Shown in pieces: positions 32,933-41,550 of a stretch of 64,000 nt of DNA (position 1 is its first letter; each line of letters begins with the position of its first letter). Below the pieces are notes generated by a model. That model had not been told where the DNA came from and ran no database searches. It saw only the letters and a program-made list of their open reading frames with translations. This DNA comes from Mesorhizobium sp. ES1-4 (GTDB lineage Bacteria > Pseudomonadota > Alphaproteobacteria > Rhizobiales > Rhizobiaceae), in contig NZ_JAIUGV010000007.1 of NCBI RefSeq assembly GCF_020164745.1, positions 62,001 to 126,000 on the forward strand, written 5' to 3'. The position numbers and the translations under genes were made by a program.

Positions 32933-33574
32933 ATGTCCTTCATTCCCGACACCACGACGCTGATCCAATTCGCCATCGCCACCGTGATCCTGGCGATCAC
33001 GCCAGGCCCTGACATGACGCTGTTCGTGTCGCGCACGCTGAGCCAGGGGCGCGCCACCGGCTTCGCCTCGATGGCGGGCGCGCTGTGCGGCACGCTGATC
33101 CACACCACGCTGGTGGTGGTCGGCGTCTCGGCGCTGATCGTCGCCTCGCCGATGGCGTTCTTCGCGCTCAAGATCTTCGGCGCCGGCTATCTGGTCTTCC
33201 TCGCCTGGCAGGCGATCGCCAAGGGCTCGGCGTTTTCGCCGGAGAAGAAGAGCGGCCCGCAAATTTCCCTGCTGCGCAGTTGGGCGGCGGGGCTCGGCGT
33301 CAACCTGCTCAACCCGAAGATCATCCTGTTTTTCATGACCTTCCTGCCGCAGTTCGTCTCCGCGCACGACCCGCACGCGCCGGGAAAGCTGTTCTTCCTC
33401 GGCGCCATGTTCATCGTGCTGTCGATCCCGGTGACGGCGCCGATGGTGCTGGCGGCGGAAAAATTCTCGGCGGCGATGAAGGCCAGCCCACGCGTCACGC
33501 GCGTGGTCGACTATCTCTTCGCCGGCGTGTTCTCGGCCTTCGCGCTCAAGATCCTGACGGCCCAGGCGAAATAG
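32933..33574 (+). CDS. LysE/RhtB-family amino-acid exporter
   Basis: A 213-residue inner-membrane protein with about six transmembrane segments. The N-terminal 'TVILAITPGPDMTLFVSRTLSQGRATGF' is the LysE/RhtB signature (PGP motif), and 'NLLNPKIILFFMTFLPQFV' (about 124-142) is the second conserved block. Members export amino acids or homoserine lactone-like compounds; the substrate is unknown. Its divergence from argG is suggestive but no link is shown. Its 3' end overlaps the convergent membrane-protein gene by 29 bp. Confidence 0.88.
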   Translation: MSFIPDTTTLIQFAIATVILAITPGPDMTLFVSRTLSQGRATGFASMAGALCGTLIHTTLVVVGVSALIVASPMAFFALKIFGAGYLVFLAWQAIAKGSAFSPEKKSGPQISLLRSWAAGLGVNLLNPKIILFFMTFLPQFVSAHDPHAPGKLFFLGAMFIVLSIPVTAPMVLAAEKFSAAMKASPRVTRVVDYLFAGVFSAFALKILTAQAK

Positions 33575-34028
33575 ACGCTTTCCCGTCCTGCCACCAGCTT
33601 CCGGCCCAGCGCCCGGCGCTCAGCCAATAAAAGATGCCGCCGACCATGCCGCCGCCAATGACGGCCATGATGGCGCCGGTCCCGGTGACCGCGAAGGGGG
33701 AATCGCCGGCGTGGTCGACGAGGCCGAGGAAAACCCCCGCCACCACCGCGCCCGCCAGCGCGTAGAACAGCCAGTCGCGCCGGCCGAGGATTTCGGCAAT
33801 CAGGATGACGACGGCGGCCGGCATGAAGCCGAAATAGGCAACGAACAGGGCGACGAAAGGAATTGAAAAATAGAGCGATGCCGTCGCCGCCGGATGGGCT
33901 TGCGCCGGCGCGTAGCCGAACGAGGCCAGGAACAGGATGTTGAGGAAGGCGCTCGCCGCCAGCGAGGCGACGGCATAGCCGAACAGGATGATGGCAAGGC
34001 GGACGATGTAGGCGACGAGGCGGTTCAT
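33546..34028 (-). CDS. small polytopic membrane protein
   Basis: A 160-residue protein with four hydrophobic segments (about 7-33, 50-78, 86-106 and 115-138), beginning [20 protein letters not shown]. The C-terminal 'YWLSAGRWAGSWWQDGK' recalls the tail of the next gene upstream ('[12 protein letters not shown]'), so the two are probably paralogues. I do not recognise a named family. Its start overlaps the stop of the upstream gene by 4 bp, so rlmN and the two membrane genes form a coupled operon. Confidence 0.7.
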   Translation of the reverse strand: MNRLVAYIVRLAIILFGYAVASLAASAFLNILFLASFGYAPAQAHPAATASLYFSIPFVALFVAYFGFMPAAVVILIAEILGRRDWLFYALAGAVVAGVFLGLVDHAGDSPFAVTGTGAIMAVIGGGMVGGIFYWLSAGRWAGSWWQDGKASISPGPSGS

Positions 34029-34474
34029 CGGGGATCACGGCCCGCGCGATGACCGGACTTGCGCCCAGCCAGAAGCCAGTAGACCCAGCCGGCGGCAATG
34101 CCGGCCGCGGCCAGAAAGCCGAGGAAGCCCGGGTTGAAAACGAAGCCTCCGGCCGAGCCCGGGACAAAAACACCGAAGGCGATCGACGTGATCGCACCGG
34201 TGACGGCAAAATAGAACCACCCTCGCAGCGCCAGCCGCTCGGCGACGAAGATCGCGGGGCCGACGATCAGCAGCGCGCAGATCGCCACGGTCAGCACGGC
34301 AAGCGGAAAGGAGGCCAGCCAGTCGAATGTGAAAATGATCGACCAGTTGCCGTCCTCGATTCCGGCCAACAGAACGATCAGCAGCACAGGCACCAGGATC
34401 GAGGTCAGCACGGCGGCGACATAGCCGACCGCGATCACCGTTAAGCGCTTCGAGCAGGCGACGAGACGGCTCAC
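34025..34474 (-). CDS. small polytopic membrane protein
   Basis: A 149-residue protein with four transmembrane segments and a C-terminal '[19 protein letters not shown]'. It is similar in layout to the gene just downstream. GTG 34474 is proposed because its first bases overlap the rlmN stop (GTGA), giving translational coupling, and the sequence [20 protein letters not shown] starts a normal N-in membrane protein. Function unknown. The gene may be cotranscribed with rlmN for convenience rather than function. Confidence 0.65.
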   Translation of the reverse strand: MSRLVACSKRLTVIAVGYVAAVLTSILVPVLLIVLLAGIEDGNWSIIFTFDWLASFPLAVLTVAICALLIVGPAIFVAERLALRGWFYFAVTGAITSIAFGVFVPGSAGGFVFNPGFLGFLAAAGIAAGWVYWLLAGRKSGHRAGRDPR

Positions 34475-35706
34475 GCCTCGCCGTGCCCCGCAATCATCAT
34501 GGCTTCCAGCGCAAGGCGGTCGACCTTGCGCATGCGCTCCGATTCCGACTTCAGCTGGCCGCAGGCGGCCAGGATATCGCGGCCGCGCGGCGTGCGGATC
34601 GGCGAGGCATAGCCGGCATTGTTGATGTAGTCGGCGAACTTCTCGATCGTCTCCCAGTCCGAGCACTGGTAGTTGGTGCCCGGCCACGGGTTGAACGGGA
34701 TCAGGTTGATCTTGGCCGGAATGCCCTTGAGCAGCTTGATCAGGCCCTTGGCGTCCTCGATGGAATCGTTGACGTCCTTCAGCATCACATATTCGAAGGT
34801 GATGCGCTTGGCGTTCGACAGGCCGGGATAGGCGCGGCAGGCGGCGATCAGCTCCTTGAGCGGATATTTCTTGTTGATCGGCACCAGCAGGTCGCGCAGA
34901 TCGTCATTGGTGGCATGCAGCGAAATCGCCAGCATGACGCCGATCTCCTCGCCGGTGCGCAGGATTTCCGGCACGACGCCGGAGGTCGACAGCGTGATGC
35001 GGCGCTTCGACAGGGAAAGGCCGTCGCCGTCGGAGGCGATCAGCAGCGCCTTCTTGACCGCCTCGAAATTGTAGAGCGGCTCGCCCATGCCCATCATGAC
35101 GATGTTCGACACCTTGCGGCCCTCGGCCGGCACGATGGCGCCGTCGGGCGTGTCGCGGTCGGGGAAATCGCCGAGCCGGTCGCGCGCGGTCAGCAACTGC
35201 GCCAGGATCTCCTCCGTGGTCAGGTTGCGCACCAGCTTCTGCGTGCCGGTGTGGCAGAACGAACAGGTCAGCGTGCAGCCGACCTGCGAGGAGATGCAGA
35301 GCGTGCCGCGGCCTTCCTCGGGGATATAGACGGTTTCGATCTCGACCGGCCGGCCGGCGCCGCGCGGCGGAAAGCGGAACAGCCACTTTCGCGTGCCGTC
35401 GGCGGAAATCTGCTCCTCGACGATTTCGGGCCGGGCGACGGTGAAGTGCTTGTCGAGTTCGGCGCGCAGGTCCTTGGAAATGTTGAACATGCCGGCGAAA
35501 TCGGAAACGCCGCGCACATACATCCAGTGCCAGAGCTGCTGGGCGCGCATTTTCGCCTGGCGCTCCGGCACGGTGCCCGAGGCAATAAGGGCCTGCGCCA
35601 GCTCGGCGCGCGTGAGCCCGATCAGCGATGGTTTTTCGGAGGGCGCAGCGCGGGCGCGCAACGCGTCACGGGCGCCTTCGGCGGTGAGGTCGAGTGAAAA
35701 GGTCAT
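34471..35706 (-). CDS. rlmN: 23S rRNA (adenine2503-C2) / tRNA methyltransferase RlmN
   Basis: A 411-residue radical-SAM enzyme that methylates C2 of A2503 in 23S rRNA and A37 of some tRNAs. The [4Fe-4S] motif is Cys144-x3-Cys148-x2-Cys151 in '[16 protein letters not shown]'. Other signatures are '[10 protein letters not shown]', '[12 protein letters not shown]', '[13 protein letters not shown]' and the C-terminal '[14 protein letters not shown]' with the methyl-carrying Cys. Length is typical of alphaproteobacteria. The gene is first in an operon with two small membrane-protein genes. Confidence 0.96.
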   Translation of the reverse strand: MTFSLDLTAEGARDALRARAAPSEKPSLIGLTRAELAQALIASGTVPERQAKMRAQQLWHWMYVRGVSDFAGMFNISKDLRAELDKHFTVARPEIVEEQISADGTRKWLFRFPPRGAGRPVEIETVYIPEEGRGTLCISSQVGCTLTCSFCHTGTQKLVRNLTTEEILAQLLTARDRLGDFPDRDTPDGAIVPAEGRKVSNIVMMGMGEPLYNFEAVKKALLIASDGDGLSLSKRRITLSTSGVVPEILRTGEEIGVMLAISLHATNDDLRDLLVPINKKYPLKELIAACRAYPGLSNAKRITFEYVMLKDVNDSIEDAKGLIKLLKGIPAKINLIPFNPWPGTNYQCSDWETIEKFADYINNAGYASPIRTPRGRDILAACGQLKSESERMRKVDRLALEAMMIAGHGEA

Positions 35707-35973
35707 GGTCGCACTGATGTAAGTGGTTTGCGGCCGATTTCATGCATCGTGCCGGACGTCAATCGCGGCGCATAGCACAGCTTGGCGGCAGAGTCATGCT
35801 GCGGATGATCGGCCAACCTGTCCCGTCGCTCGGCGGCGTCGGACGAAGTGCGCCTGCCTGGTGCTGTCCCTGGCGCGCGATCGATCACATATTCGTGTCG
35901 GCGTAACGGCTGGCGAGCTGTCCGCGAACACTGAACGGGGCGACTGTGCCCCTGCACAATGGGAGTATGCGGA

Positions 35974-36273
35974 ATGAACTCGATCAAGCTCGCCGTCATT
36001 GCCGGCCTCGCCGCTCTTTGCGCCTCGCAGGCATTCGCGGAGGATACGATGGGCACCATGACCATGATGAAGGGTGGCCAAGTGACCGCGATCATGCCCG
36101 ACGGGCACATGGGCACCATGATGCCGGACGCCAAGATGAGCGCCGACATGATGAAGATGGCCAAGCCGATCAAGCATTGCATGATGATGATGACCGACGC
36201 CAAGGGCAAAACCTACATGGTCGACACGTCGACCAAGAAAGCCCAGGCCGAATGTGAAAAAATGGCCATGTGA
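35974..36273 (+). CDS. Met-rich secreted protein
   Basis: A 99-residue protein with a signal peptide (about 1-22: MNSIKLAVIAGLAALCASQA FA). The mature part is extraordinarily rich in methionine, with clusters MGTMTMMKGG, MGTMMPDAKM and HCMMMMTDAKGK, a His beside them and two Cys. Such Met clusters coordinate Cu(I) in periplasmic copper proteins (for example PcoC/CusF-like chaperones), but no copper-resistance gene adjoins. ATG 35974 follows GGGAG with ideal spacing; ATG 35959 is possible. Function is inferred only from composition. Confidence 0.75.
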   Translation: MNSIKLAVIAGLAALCASQAFAEDTMGTMTMMKGGQVTAIMPDGHMGTMMPDAKMSADMMKMAKPIKHCMMMMTDAKGKTYMVDTSTKKAQAECEKMAM

Positions 36274-36291
36274 CGATCTCGCCAGTGCTTG

Positions 36292-36315
36292 CCCGCCGGC
36301 CCGGAGGCCGGCGGG
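36292..36315 (+). terminator. hairpin after the Met-rich gene
   Basis: CCCGCCGGCC-CGGA-GGCCGGCGGG is a perfect 10-bp stem 18 bp after the stop codon, followed by ACGGGCAGCTTTG. The T content is low, so it is probably a terminator of modest strength. Confidence 0.6.
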
Positions 36316-36507
36316 ACGGGCAGCTTTGATATCTGGGCGCCCATGATGCCGTCCGCGAGCTTTCGCACCTCACGGCAAATCCGACCTGACTCATGATCGC
36401 GGGCTCCTTGCTGAAGAGGACACAACCGCGATGCGGCTTTTTGATCCGTCCGATCAGCAGACTCGCACTTGATCGACATCATGTCTGTGTTAGGGCTGGG
36501 TTTTCCC

Positions 36508-37875
36508 ATGAGGACAGAGATGGCCGGCCAATCGCGAAGACATCCCATGCTGCGGCGTTCGCGCGCCATGTGGGCCTCGCGCCGCGTCTGGCAGCCGCGT
36601 CTGGTGTTCTGGGCGGGTGCGATTTCGATCGGCCTGATCAGCGTGTTGTTTGCCATACTGGCCGACAAGGCACAGGCGCTGTTCCACGTGGTGATCGGCA
36701 ATGACGGCGGCTGGCGGTTCTATCTGCCGCTTGCGATCACGCCGCTTGGTTTTGTCTTTTGCGCATGGCTGGCGCACGCTTTCTTCCCGGGCTCGCAAGG
36801 CAGCGGCATTCCGCAGGCGATCGCCGCCCGGCACCTGCGCGACGACGACGACCGCAGCCATATCCTGTCGCTCAGATTGGTGGCGGGCAAGATAGCCCTC
36901 ACTCTTGTCGGCCTGTTCTGCGGCGCTTCCATCGGCCGCGAAGGGCCGACCGTGCAGGTCGGCGCCTCGCTGATGCTGCAGGCAGCGCGTTGGGGCGGCA
37001 TGGCGCATGCGCGCGGCCTGATCCTGGCGGGATCGGCCGCCGGCATCGCCGCCGCCTTCAACACGCCGCTTGCCGGCATCGTCTTCGCCATCGAGGAGAT
37101 GGGCCGCACCTATGAGGCGCGCACCAACGGACTGGTGCTGACGGCGGTCATCCTGGCCGGCCTTGCCTCGCTCGGCTTGCTCGGCAACTACACCTATTTC
37201 GGCGTGTCCAAGGACACGATCTCGTTTGCCGCCGATTGGCCGCTGGTGATCGCCTGCGGCGTCATCGGCGGCGGCTTCGGCGCATTGTTCTCGTTGCTGG
37301 CCCTCAAGGGAACACGCAGGATCCGGCGCTGGCACGCGCTGCAGCCGCTGTGGCGCGCCCTGCTGGTGGCGGCGGTCTGCGGGCTGGCGGTGGCGGTGAT
37401 CGGCATCGTCTCGGGCGGGCTGACCTTCGGCACCGGGTATGCGCAGGCGCGCAGCGCGGTCGAAGGCGCGCCGCTGCCCTGGTTCTTCTTTGCCGAGAAA
37501 TTCGCGGCCGGGCTGCTGTCGATGATCTCAGGGATACCCGGCGGCATCTTCGCGCCCTCGCTGGCGGTGGGCGCGGGCATCGGCAGTTCGCTCGGCCTGG
37601 TGTTCGGCAGCAGCGCCGGCGTCGCGGCCCTGCTCGGCATGGCCGGCTATTTCGCCGGCGTGGTGCAGGCGCCGATGACGGCCTTCGTCATCATCCTCGA
37701 AATGACCGGCAATCATGACAATGTCATCGGCCTGATGCTGGCCTCGATGCTGGGCTACGGCACGGCGCGCCTGATCTCGCACGAGCCGCTCTATCACGCG
37801 CTGTCGCGCGTCTTCATCGCCGAGGCGATCCGGCGCCGGCGGGCAGAGGCCCTGCCGGAATCAGCCCATGCCTGA
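36508..37875 (+). CDS. ClC-family chloride channel/antiporter
   Basis: A 455-residue (from ATG 36508) membrane protein with ten or more helices. The ClC anion-pathway motifs are all visible: 'GSQGSGIPQ' (GSGIP), 'GASIGREGPTVQ' with the gating glutamate, and 'GIPGGIFAPSLAVGAGIG' (GxFxP), plus a late 'YFAGVVQAPMTAFVIILEMTG'. Bacterial homologues are 2Cl-/H+ exchangers used in acid resistance. There are no CBS domains. Start is uncertain: ATG 36481, 36508 and 36520 are possible, and 36520 has the best ribosome-binding site (AGGA). Confidence 0.92.
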   Translation: MRTEMAGQSRRHPMLRRSRAMWASRRVWQPRLVFWAGAISIGLISVLFAILADKAQALFHVVIGNDGGWRFYLPLAITPLGFVFCAWLAHAFFPGSQGSGIPQAIAARHLRDDDDRSHILSLRLVAGKIALTLVGLFCGASIGREGPTVQVGASLMLQAARWGGMAHARGLILAGSAAGIAAAFNTPLAGIVFAIEEMGRTYEARTNGLVLTAVILAGLASLGLLGNYTYFGVSKDTISFAADWPLVIACGVIGGGFGALFSLLALKGTRRIRRWHALQPLWRALLVAAVCGLAVAVIGIVSGGLTFGTGYAQARSAVEGAPLPWFFFAEKFAAGLLSMISGIPGGIFAPSLAVGAGIGSSLGLVFGSSAGVAALLGMAGYFAGVVQAPMTAFVIILEMTGNHDNVIGLMLASMLGYGTARLISHEPLYHALSRVFIAEAIRRRRAEALPESAHA

Positions 37876-37880
37876 AAAGC

Positions 37881-37910
37881 AAAAGGCCGGGCGTCGCGGC
37901 CCGGCCTTTT
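37881..37910 (+). terminator. Rho-independent terminator after the ClC gene
   Basis: AAAAGGCCGGG (37881-37891) pairs perfectly with CCCGGCCTTTT (37900-37910) around an 8-nt loop, then GGTTT. It starts 5 bp after the stop codon and could act in both directions. Confidence 0.88.
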
Positions 37911-37932
37911 GGTTTCACAACGAAGCGACAGC

Positions 37933-38038
37933 CTAGAGTGGTTCAGCGTCTGATAGAATCGCTGAACCGCTCTAGCTCCTTGTTTTCACGCAATTCCGGA
38001 CGGAAAACCGCTACGCACTTTTCCTGGAATTGCTCTAG
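37933..38038. repeat. copy 3 of the ~105-bp palindromic intergenic repeat
   Basis: Same modules as 23567-23670: CTAGAGTGGTTCAG...CTGAACCGCTCTAG and AATTCCGGACGGAAAACCGC...TTTTCCTGGAATT, ending GCTCTAG. Its last TAG, read on the other strand, is the stop codon of the IalB-family gene. Confidence 0.9.
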
Positions 38039-38538
38039 TTGCACTTGGCGATCGAGGACAGCGCCGCCGAAATGCCCTTCAGCGAAAAGACATAGCTCGT
38101 CGGATTGCCGCGGCCCGACTTCGCCGATACCTTCATGTCGGTGCCGGACTTCATGGCGGCGATCAGCACCGGCTCCTCGGCGGCGTTCTCGACCCATGCG
38201 GATTTGCCGCGCGTGAACATCGAGAAGGTCTTCTTGTCGATGGTGACGATGGCCTTGGAACCTTCCTGGAAATTGTAGCCGGCGATGAACTGCGGCTCAT
38301 AGGATATCTGCTGGCCCGGTCGCTGGCTGACGAAGAAGAACATGTCGCCATGGTCGAGCGTCGACGGCTGCTTGTCGGTCGGCACGGTCAGCACATAACA
38401 GACCTTGCCGCCAGACGCCTGGTAGCTGTAGGTGCCCCAGGCATTGTGCTGGCCGATCTTGGTCGCCTGCTGCGCCAACGCCGGCGCTGCCGAGGCCGCC
38501 AGGACCAGGCTCGAAACTAGTGCAATCAATCCGCGCAT
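38035..38538 (-). CDS. IalB-family (invasion-associated locus B) secreted protein
   Basis: A 167-residue protein with a signal peptide (about 1-23: MRGLIALVSSLVLAASAAPA LAQ). The mature domain 'WGTYSYQASGGKVCYVLTVPTDKQPS', 'GDMFFFVSQRPGQQISYEPQFIAGYNFQEGSKAIVTIDKKTFSMFT' and 'VSAKSGRGNPTSYVFSLKGISAALSSI' fits the IalB family, first known from Bartonella and widespread in Rhizobiales. The likely location is periplasm or outer membrane; function is unknown in free-living species. ATG 38538 has GGGAA upstream; ATG 38550 is possible. The stop codon lies within an intergenic repeat. Confidence 0.85.
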   Translation of the reverse strand: MRGLIALVSSLVLAASAAPALAQQATKIGQHNAWGTYSYQASGGKVCYVLTVPTDKQPSTLDHGDMFFFVSQRPGQQISYEPQFIAGYNFQEGSKAIVTIDKKTFSMFTRGKSAWVENAAEEPVLIAAMKSGTDMKVSAKSGRGNPTSYVFSLKGISAALSSIAKCN

Positions 38539-38825
38539 CGCTTTTCCCATATTCCAAATGGTGCGGAGGCGGGCCGCATGGCGTCCTGCCGTCGCTTCAT
38601 TTTGATTTAATCTGGGTTACCAAACGGTGAATTTCCCAAGAGAAAGGGACCTTCACCCCAGGAAACCGCCGCCATCTCCGCACCGCCGCCTTATTCAGCG
38701 GCTGGCACGGCGTCCCTTCGGGGACTTGGAGGCCACGAAAACGGCAAGAGTTTGACTTTTAACCCGTTCGCTCAACGCCTCCGCCCGGAGGTCGGGCCGA
38801 TGCGGCGGGATTCGGCTGGCGGGCT

Positions 38826-39188
38826 TCAGCCCTTGTCCGCGATCGCGTCCCTGGCGGCCTGCCGATGCGCCGGCGTGATATGGGCGCTGACGGCGGTGAT
38901 CGCGGCGGTCAGCACCGCGATATCGTCGGTGAAGCCGAGACCGAAGATGAAGTCGGGAATGAGGTCGACCGGCAGGACGAAGTAGCCGAGCGCTGCCACC
39001 AATATGCCCTTGGCGCGCAACGGCGTGTCCTTGTCCATGGCACAGTAGTAAGCGGCGACGACGTCTTCCATGAACGGAATCTGCCGGGCGGCCTTCTTGG
39101 CGGTGCGCCAGAATTTCTCGCGCACTTCGCCCTCCCCGCCCAGCTTGTCGCCGAAGCCGAAGAAGTCAAAACCGGAACCCTGCGCCAT
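38826..39188 (-). CDS. YkvA-family protein (DUF1232)
   Basis: A 120-residue protein with the DUF1232 core in its second half: 'LRAKGILVAALGYFVLPVDLIPDFIFGLGFTDDIAVLTAAI' (about 57-97), a predicted membrane-associated pair of helices with the conserved 'P-x-D-x-x-P-D' signature. The N-terminal third is charged ('GEVREKFWRTAKKAARQIPF'). ATG 39188 begins MAQGSGFDFFGFG. Function is unknown. Confidence 0.85.
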   Translation of the reverse strand: MAQGSGFDFFGFGDKLGGEGEVREKFWRTAKKAARQIPFMEDVVAAYYCAMDKDTPLRAKGILVAALGYFVLPVDLIPDFIFGLGFTDDIAVLTAAITAVSAHITPAHRQAARDAIADKG

Positions 39189-39326
39189 CAATCTCTCCTT
39201 GCGGGTCCCGTGCGCATATCTACGCACGCCCGCCGATCAAAATGTGGTGAAAGCCGGACCCCGCTGCAAGATGCCGGCGCCGATTTGCCGGGTCCGCACC
39301 GGCCCGTGCGCATGGCCAAGCCGCGT

Positions 39327-39623
39327 TCAGCCGCCGAAATAACGGTTCATCTTTCTGGCCAGTTCGATATCGAGCGCCGTGACGCCGCCGGCGTCATGCG
39401 TGTTCAAGGTCACGTCGACGGTCTTGTAGACATTCGACCAGTCGGGATGATGGTCCATCTTCTCGGCGGCCAGCGCCACCCGGGTCATGAAGGCGAAGGC
39501 TTCGGAGAAATTGTTGAAGGTGAAGGTGCGGCCGATCGAGGCGCCGTCCTGCGCCAGCGTCCAGCCGGCAAGCCCCTTCAGCGCTGCCTCGGCGGCTTGC
39601 CTGTCCAGTTTCTCTCTCGTCAT
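39327..39623 (-). CDS. phhB: pterin-4a-carbinolamine dehydratase
   Basis: A 98-residue enzyme that dehydrates 4a-hydroxytetrahydropterin during phenylalanine hydroxylation. The family motif is clear: '[56 protein letters not shown]', including the catalytic His pair 'DHHPDW' (about 57-62). It begins [20 protein letters not shown]. Length is standard. No phenylalanine hydroxylase gene is in the window. Confidence 0.93.
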   Translation of the reverse strand: MTREKLDRQAAEAALKGLAGWTLAQDGASIGRTFTFNNFSEAFAFMTRVALAAEKMDHHPDWSNVYKTVDVTLNTHDAGGVTALDIELARKMNRYFGG

Positions 39624-39673
39624 GTCCGTTTCCCGTGCTATTGCGCTGAAGACGCAACCATAGCGCCGGATCG

Positions 39674-40192
39674 ATGATCGCGAAGCCCATAAATTCCATT
39701 CTTTTCGTCTGCCTCGGCAACATCTGCCGGTCGCCGCTGGCGGAAGGCGTCCTTCGCGCCGTGCTGGCGGAGCGCGGATATGGTTGGGATATCGTGCTCG
39801 ATTCGGCCGCGACCGGCGGCTGGGAGGTCGGCTCCGCTCCCGATCCGCGCTCGATTGCCGTGGCATCGCGCCACGGCATCGATATCTCGCGGCAGCGGGC
39901 GCGCAAGATCACGCCGGAAGACTTTCACCGCTTCGACCTGATCTTCGGCATGGACCGGTCCAACGTCGCCGACCTGAAGGCGCTGACGCCGGCGGCGGTG
40001 CGCGACCGCATCCACCTGTTCCGGGAATTCGCCGAGGGAAGGCCGCGCGATGTGCCGGATCCCTATTATGAGGACCAGGAAGCGTTCGCCGAGGTCTACC
40101 GCATGATCCGCGAGGCGTCGGAGGCGCTGGCGGCGCGGCTGGCGGCGCGCGTATCGACGCCGGACAGCGGCCAGGCTTCCTCAACGATATAG
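39674..40192 (+). CDS. low-molecular-weight protein-tyrosine phosphatase
   Basis: A 172-residue phosphatase. The catalytic P-loop C-x5-R-S is '[10 protein letters not shown]' (Cys13, Arg19, Ser20), and the general-acid loop is '[17 protein letters not shown]' with the aspartate near 118-120. Such enzymes dephosphorylate tyrosine kinases, and in rhizobia are linked to exopolysaccharide control. The gene is divergent from phhB by 50 bp. It overlaps the convergent thpR gene by 97 bp, encoding the C-terminus of both. Confidence 0.92.
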   Translation: MIAKPINSILFVCLGNICRSPLAEGVLRAVLAERGYGWDIVLDSAATGGWEVGSAPDPRSIAVASRHGIDISRQRARKITPEDFHRFDLIFGMDRSNVADLKALTPAAVRDRIHLFREFAEGRPRDVPDPYYEDQEAFAEVYRMIREASEALAARLAARVSTPDSGQASSTI

Positions 40193-40692
40193 GGACCGCC
40201 GCCGACCGAATCGCGCGACGACATCAGCACGAAGCGGCCGATGCGGAAGGGCAGCGTCGAGAAATTGCCGCGGGCCGACAGATATTGGGCGACGTCGAGC
40301 GGGCTCGAATTGCGCAGGCGCGCCAGCGTCACATGCGGCATGAACTTGCGCGGATCGGCGGGGATGCCGAGCCGTTGGCAGATGCGCTCGATCTCGGCCT
40401 GAAGGGCCGCCAGATCGGGCGAGGGGGAAGCGCCCGCCCACACCGCGTGCGGCTTTTTCTGGCCGAAAGCGCCGACACCCGACAGCGTCAGCGAGAAGGA
40501 CGGGCGGTGCACCCGGTCGAGCGCGTTGGCGATCTCGTCGGCGACGTGGCCTTCGACATCGCCGATGAAGCGCAACGTCAGATGGTAGTTTTCGACGTCG
40601 ATCCAGCGGGCGCCAGGCAGGCCGCCCCGGAGCATGGACAGCGAAAGGGCGGCGTCACGCGGAATTTCGAGGGCGGTGAAAAGACGCGGCAT
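40096..40692 (-). CDS. thpR: RNA 2',3'-cyclic phosphodiesterase (ThpR/LigT)
   Basis: A 198-residue 2H phosphoesterase. The two H-x-T/S motifs are 'NYHLTLRFIGDV' (about 40-51) and 'FMPHVTLARL' (about 122-131), which together form the active site; 'RLFTALEIP' is the typical start. The enzyme opens 2',3'-cyclic phosphates at RNA ends. Length is normal despite the unusual C-terminus, which overlaps the convergent phosphatase gene by 97 bp. ATG 40692. Confidence 0.9.
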   Translation of the reverse strand: MPRLFTALEIPRDAALSLSMLRGGLPGARWIDVENYHLTLRFIGDVEGHVADEIANALDRVHRPSFSLTLSGVGAFGQKKPHAVWAGASPSPDLAALQAEIERICQRLGIPADPRKFMPHVTLARLRNSSPLDVAQYLSARGNFSTLPFRIGRFVLMSSRDSVGGGPYIVEEAWPLSGVDTRAASRAASASDASRIMR

Positions 40693-40820
40693 GAAGAGCC
40701 TCCCTTCCTCGAATCGAACTGTCATCCCTAGCGAATCATCGATGATCAAATGGAGCAAGTGGTTTGTTGGTCGCAGGCTTTGCTAAAACTTTCCCTAACG
40801 GAAAGCGGCTTTGTCGGACT

Positions 40821-41465
40821 TCATGAACCTCCCGGCGCCGCCGCGATGGCTTTTTCCACCGTCGGCAGGATGCGCTCGACCATCAGGTCGACCCCTTCGG
40901 CGTTCGGATGCAAGCCGTCCTCGAGTTGCAAAGCGGGATGGCCGGCGACGCCGTCGAGAAAGAACGGGTACAGCGTAACGCCGTATTTGGTGGCGAGTTC
41001 CGGAAAGATGGCGTCGAACGCGTTCTGGTAGTCGGCGCCGAGATTGGGCGCCGCCCGCATGCCGGCCAGAAGCACGGCGATCTTGCGCTCCTTGAGCTTG
41101 CCCAACATCTCGTCCAGGTTCTTCTTGGCGATCTCGGGCGCAACGCCGCGAAGCATGTCGTTGGCGCCGAGTTCGAGGATGACCAGTCGCGTTCCGTCCG
41201 GCACCGACCAGTCGAGCCGCGCCAGGCCGCCGCTGGTGGTGTCGCCGGAGACCCCGGCATTGGCGACGGTGACGTCATGGCCCCTGGCGCGGAGGGCGGC
41301 CTGCAATTTGTCGGTAAAACCCTCGCCAGGGCCAAGGCCGAACCCCGCCATCAGGCTGTCACCGAAGCCGACGATCTTGTATGGCGCGGCGTGCGCCGGC
41401 GAAATGACGCCGCAAATGGCGAGGAAAAGGATCAGGCCTGCGGCAAAGCGGCGTTTGAAAGACAT
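40821..41465 (-). CDS. SGNH-family arylesterase / lysophospholipase (TesA-like)
   Basis: A 214-residue exported esterase. Signal peptide about 1-26 (MSFKRRFAAGLILFLAICGV ISPAHA). Block I 'VGFGDSLMAGFGL' carries the catalytic Ser, block III 'LELGANDMLRG' the Gly/Asn, and block V 'EDGLHPNAEGVDLM' the Asp-x-x-His. Enzymes of this type hydrolyse lysophospholipids and thioesters in the periplasm. It is divergent from an ABC transporter (YbbA/YbbP-like), the conserved E. coli tesA-ybbAP arrangement. Confidence 0.92.
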   Translation of the reverse strand: MSFKRRFAAGLILFLAICGVISPAHAAPYKIVGFGDSLMAGFGLGPGEGFTDKLQAALRARGHDVTVANAGVSGDTTSGGLARLDWSVPDGTRLVILELGANDMLRGVAPEIAKKNLDEMLGKLKERKIAVLLAGMRAAPNLGADYQNAFDAIFPELATKYGVTLYPFFLDGVAGHPALQLEDGLHPNAEGVDLMVERILPTVEKAIAAAPGGS

Positions 41466-41550
41466 GCGGCGCGCCCCATATGACAGAGAATTCTTCCGGC
41501 GACGGCTTCCGACAGGCAGAGCCTCCCTTTCCATATAGGACGCTTTCATT

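Noticed and set aside
35703..36209. 168-codon minus-strand frame opposite the Met-rich gene
   Set aside because: Its apparent hydrophobic start is the complement of ATG-rich sequence; the plus-strand frame has a signal peptide and a good ribosome-binding site.
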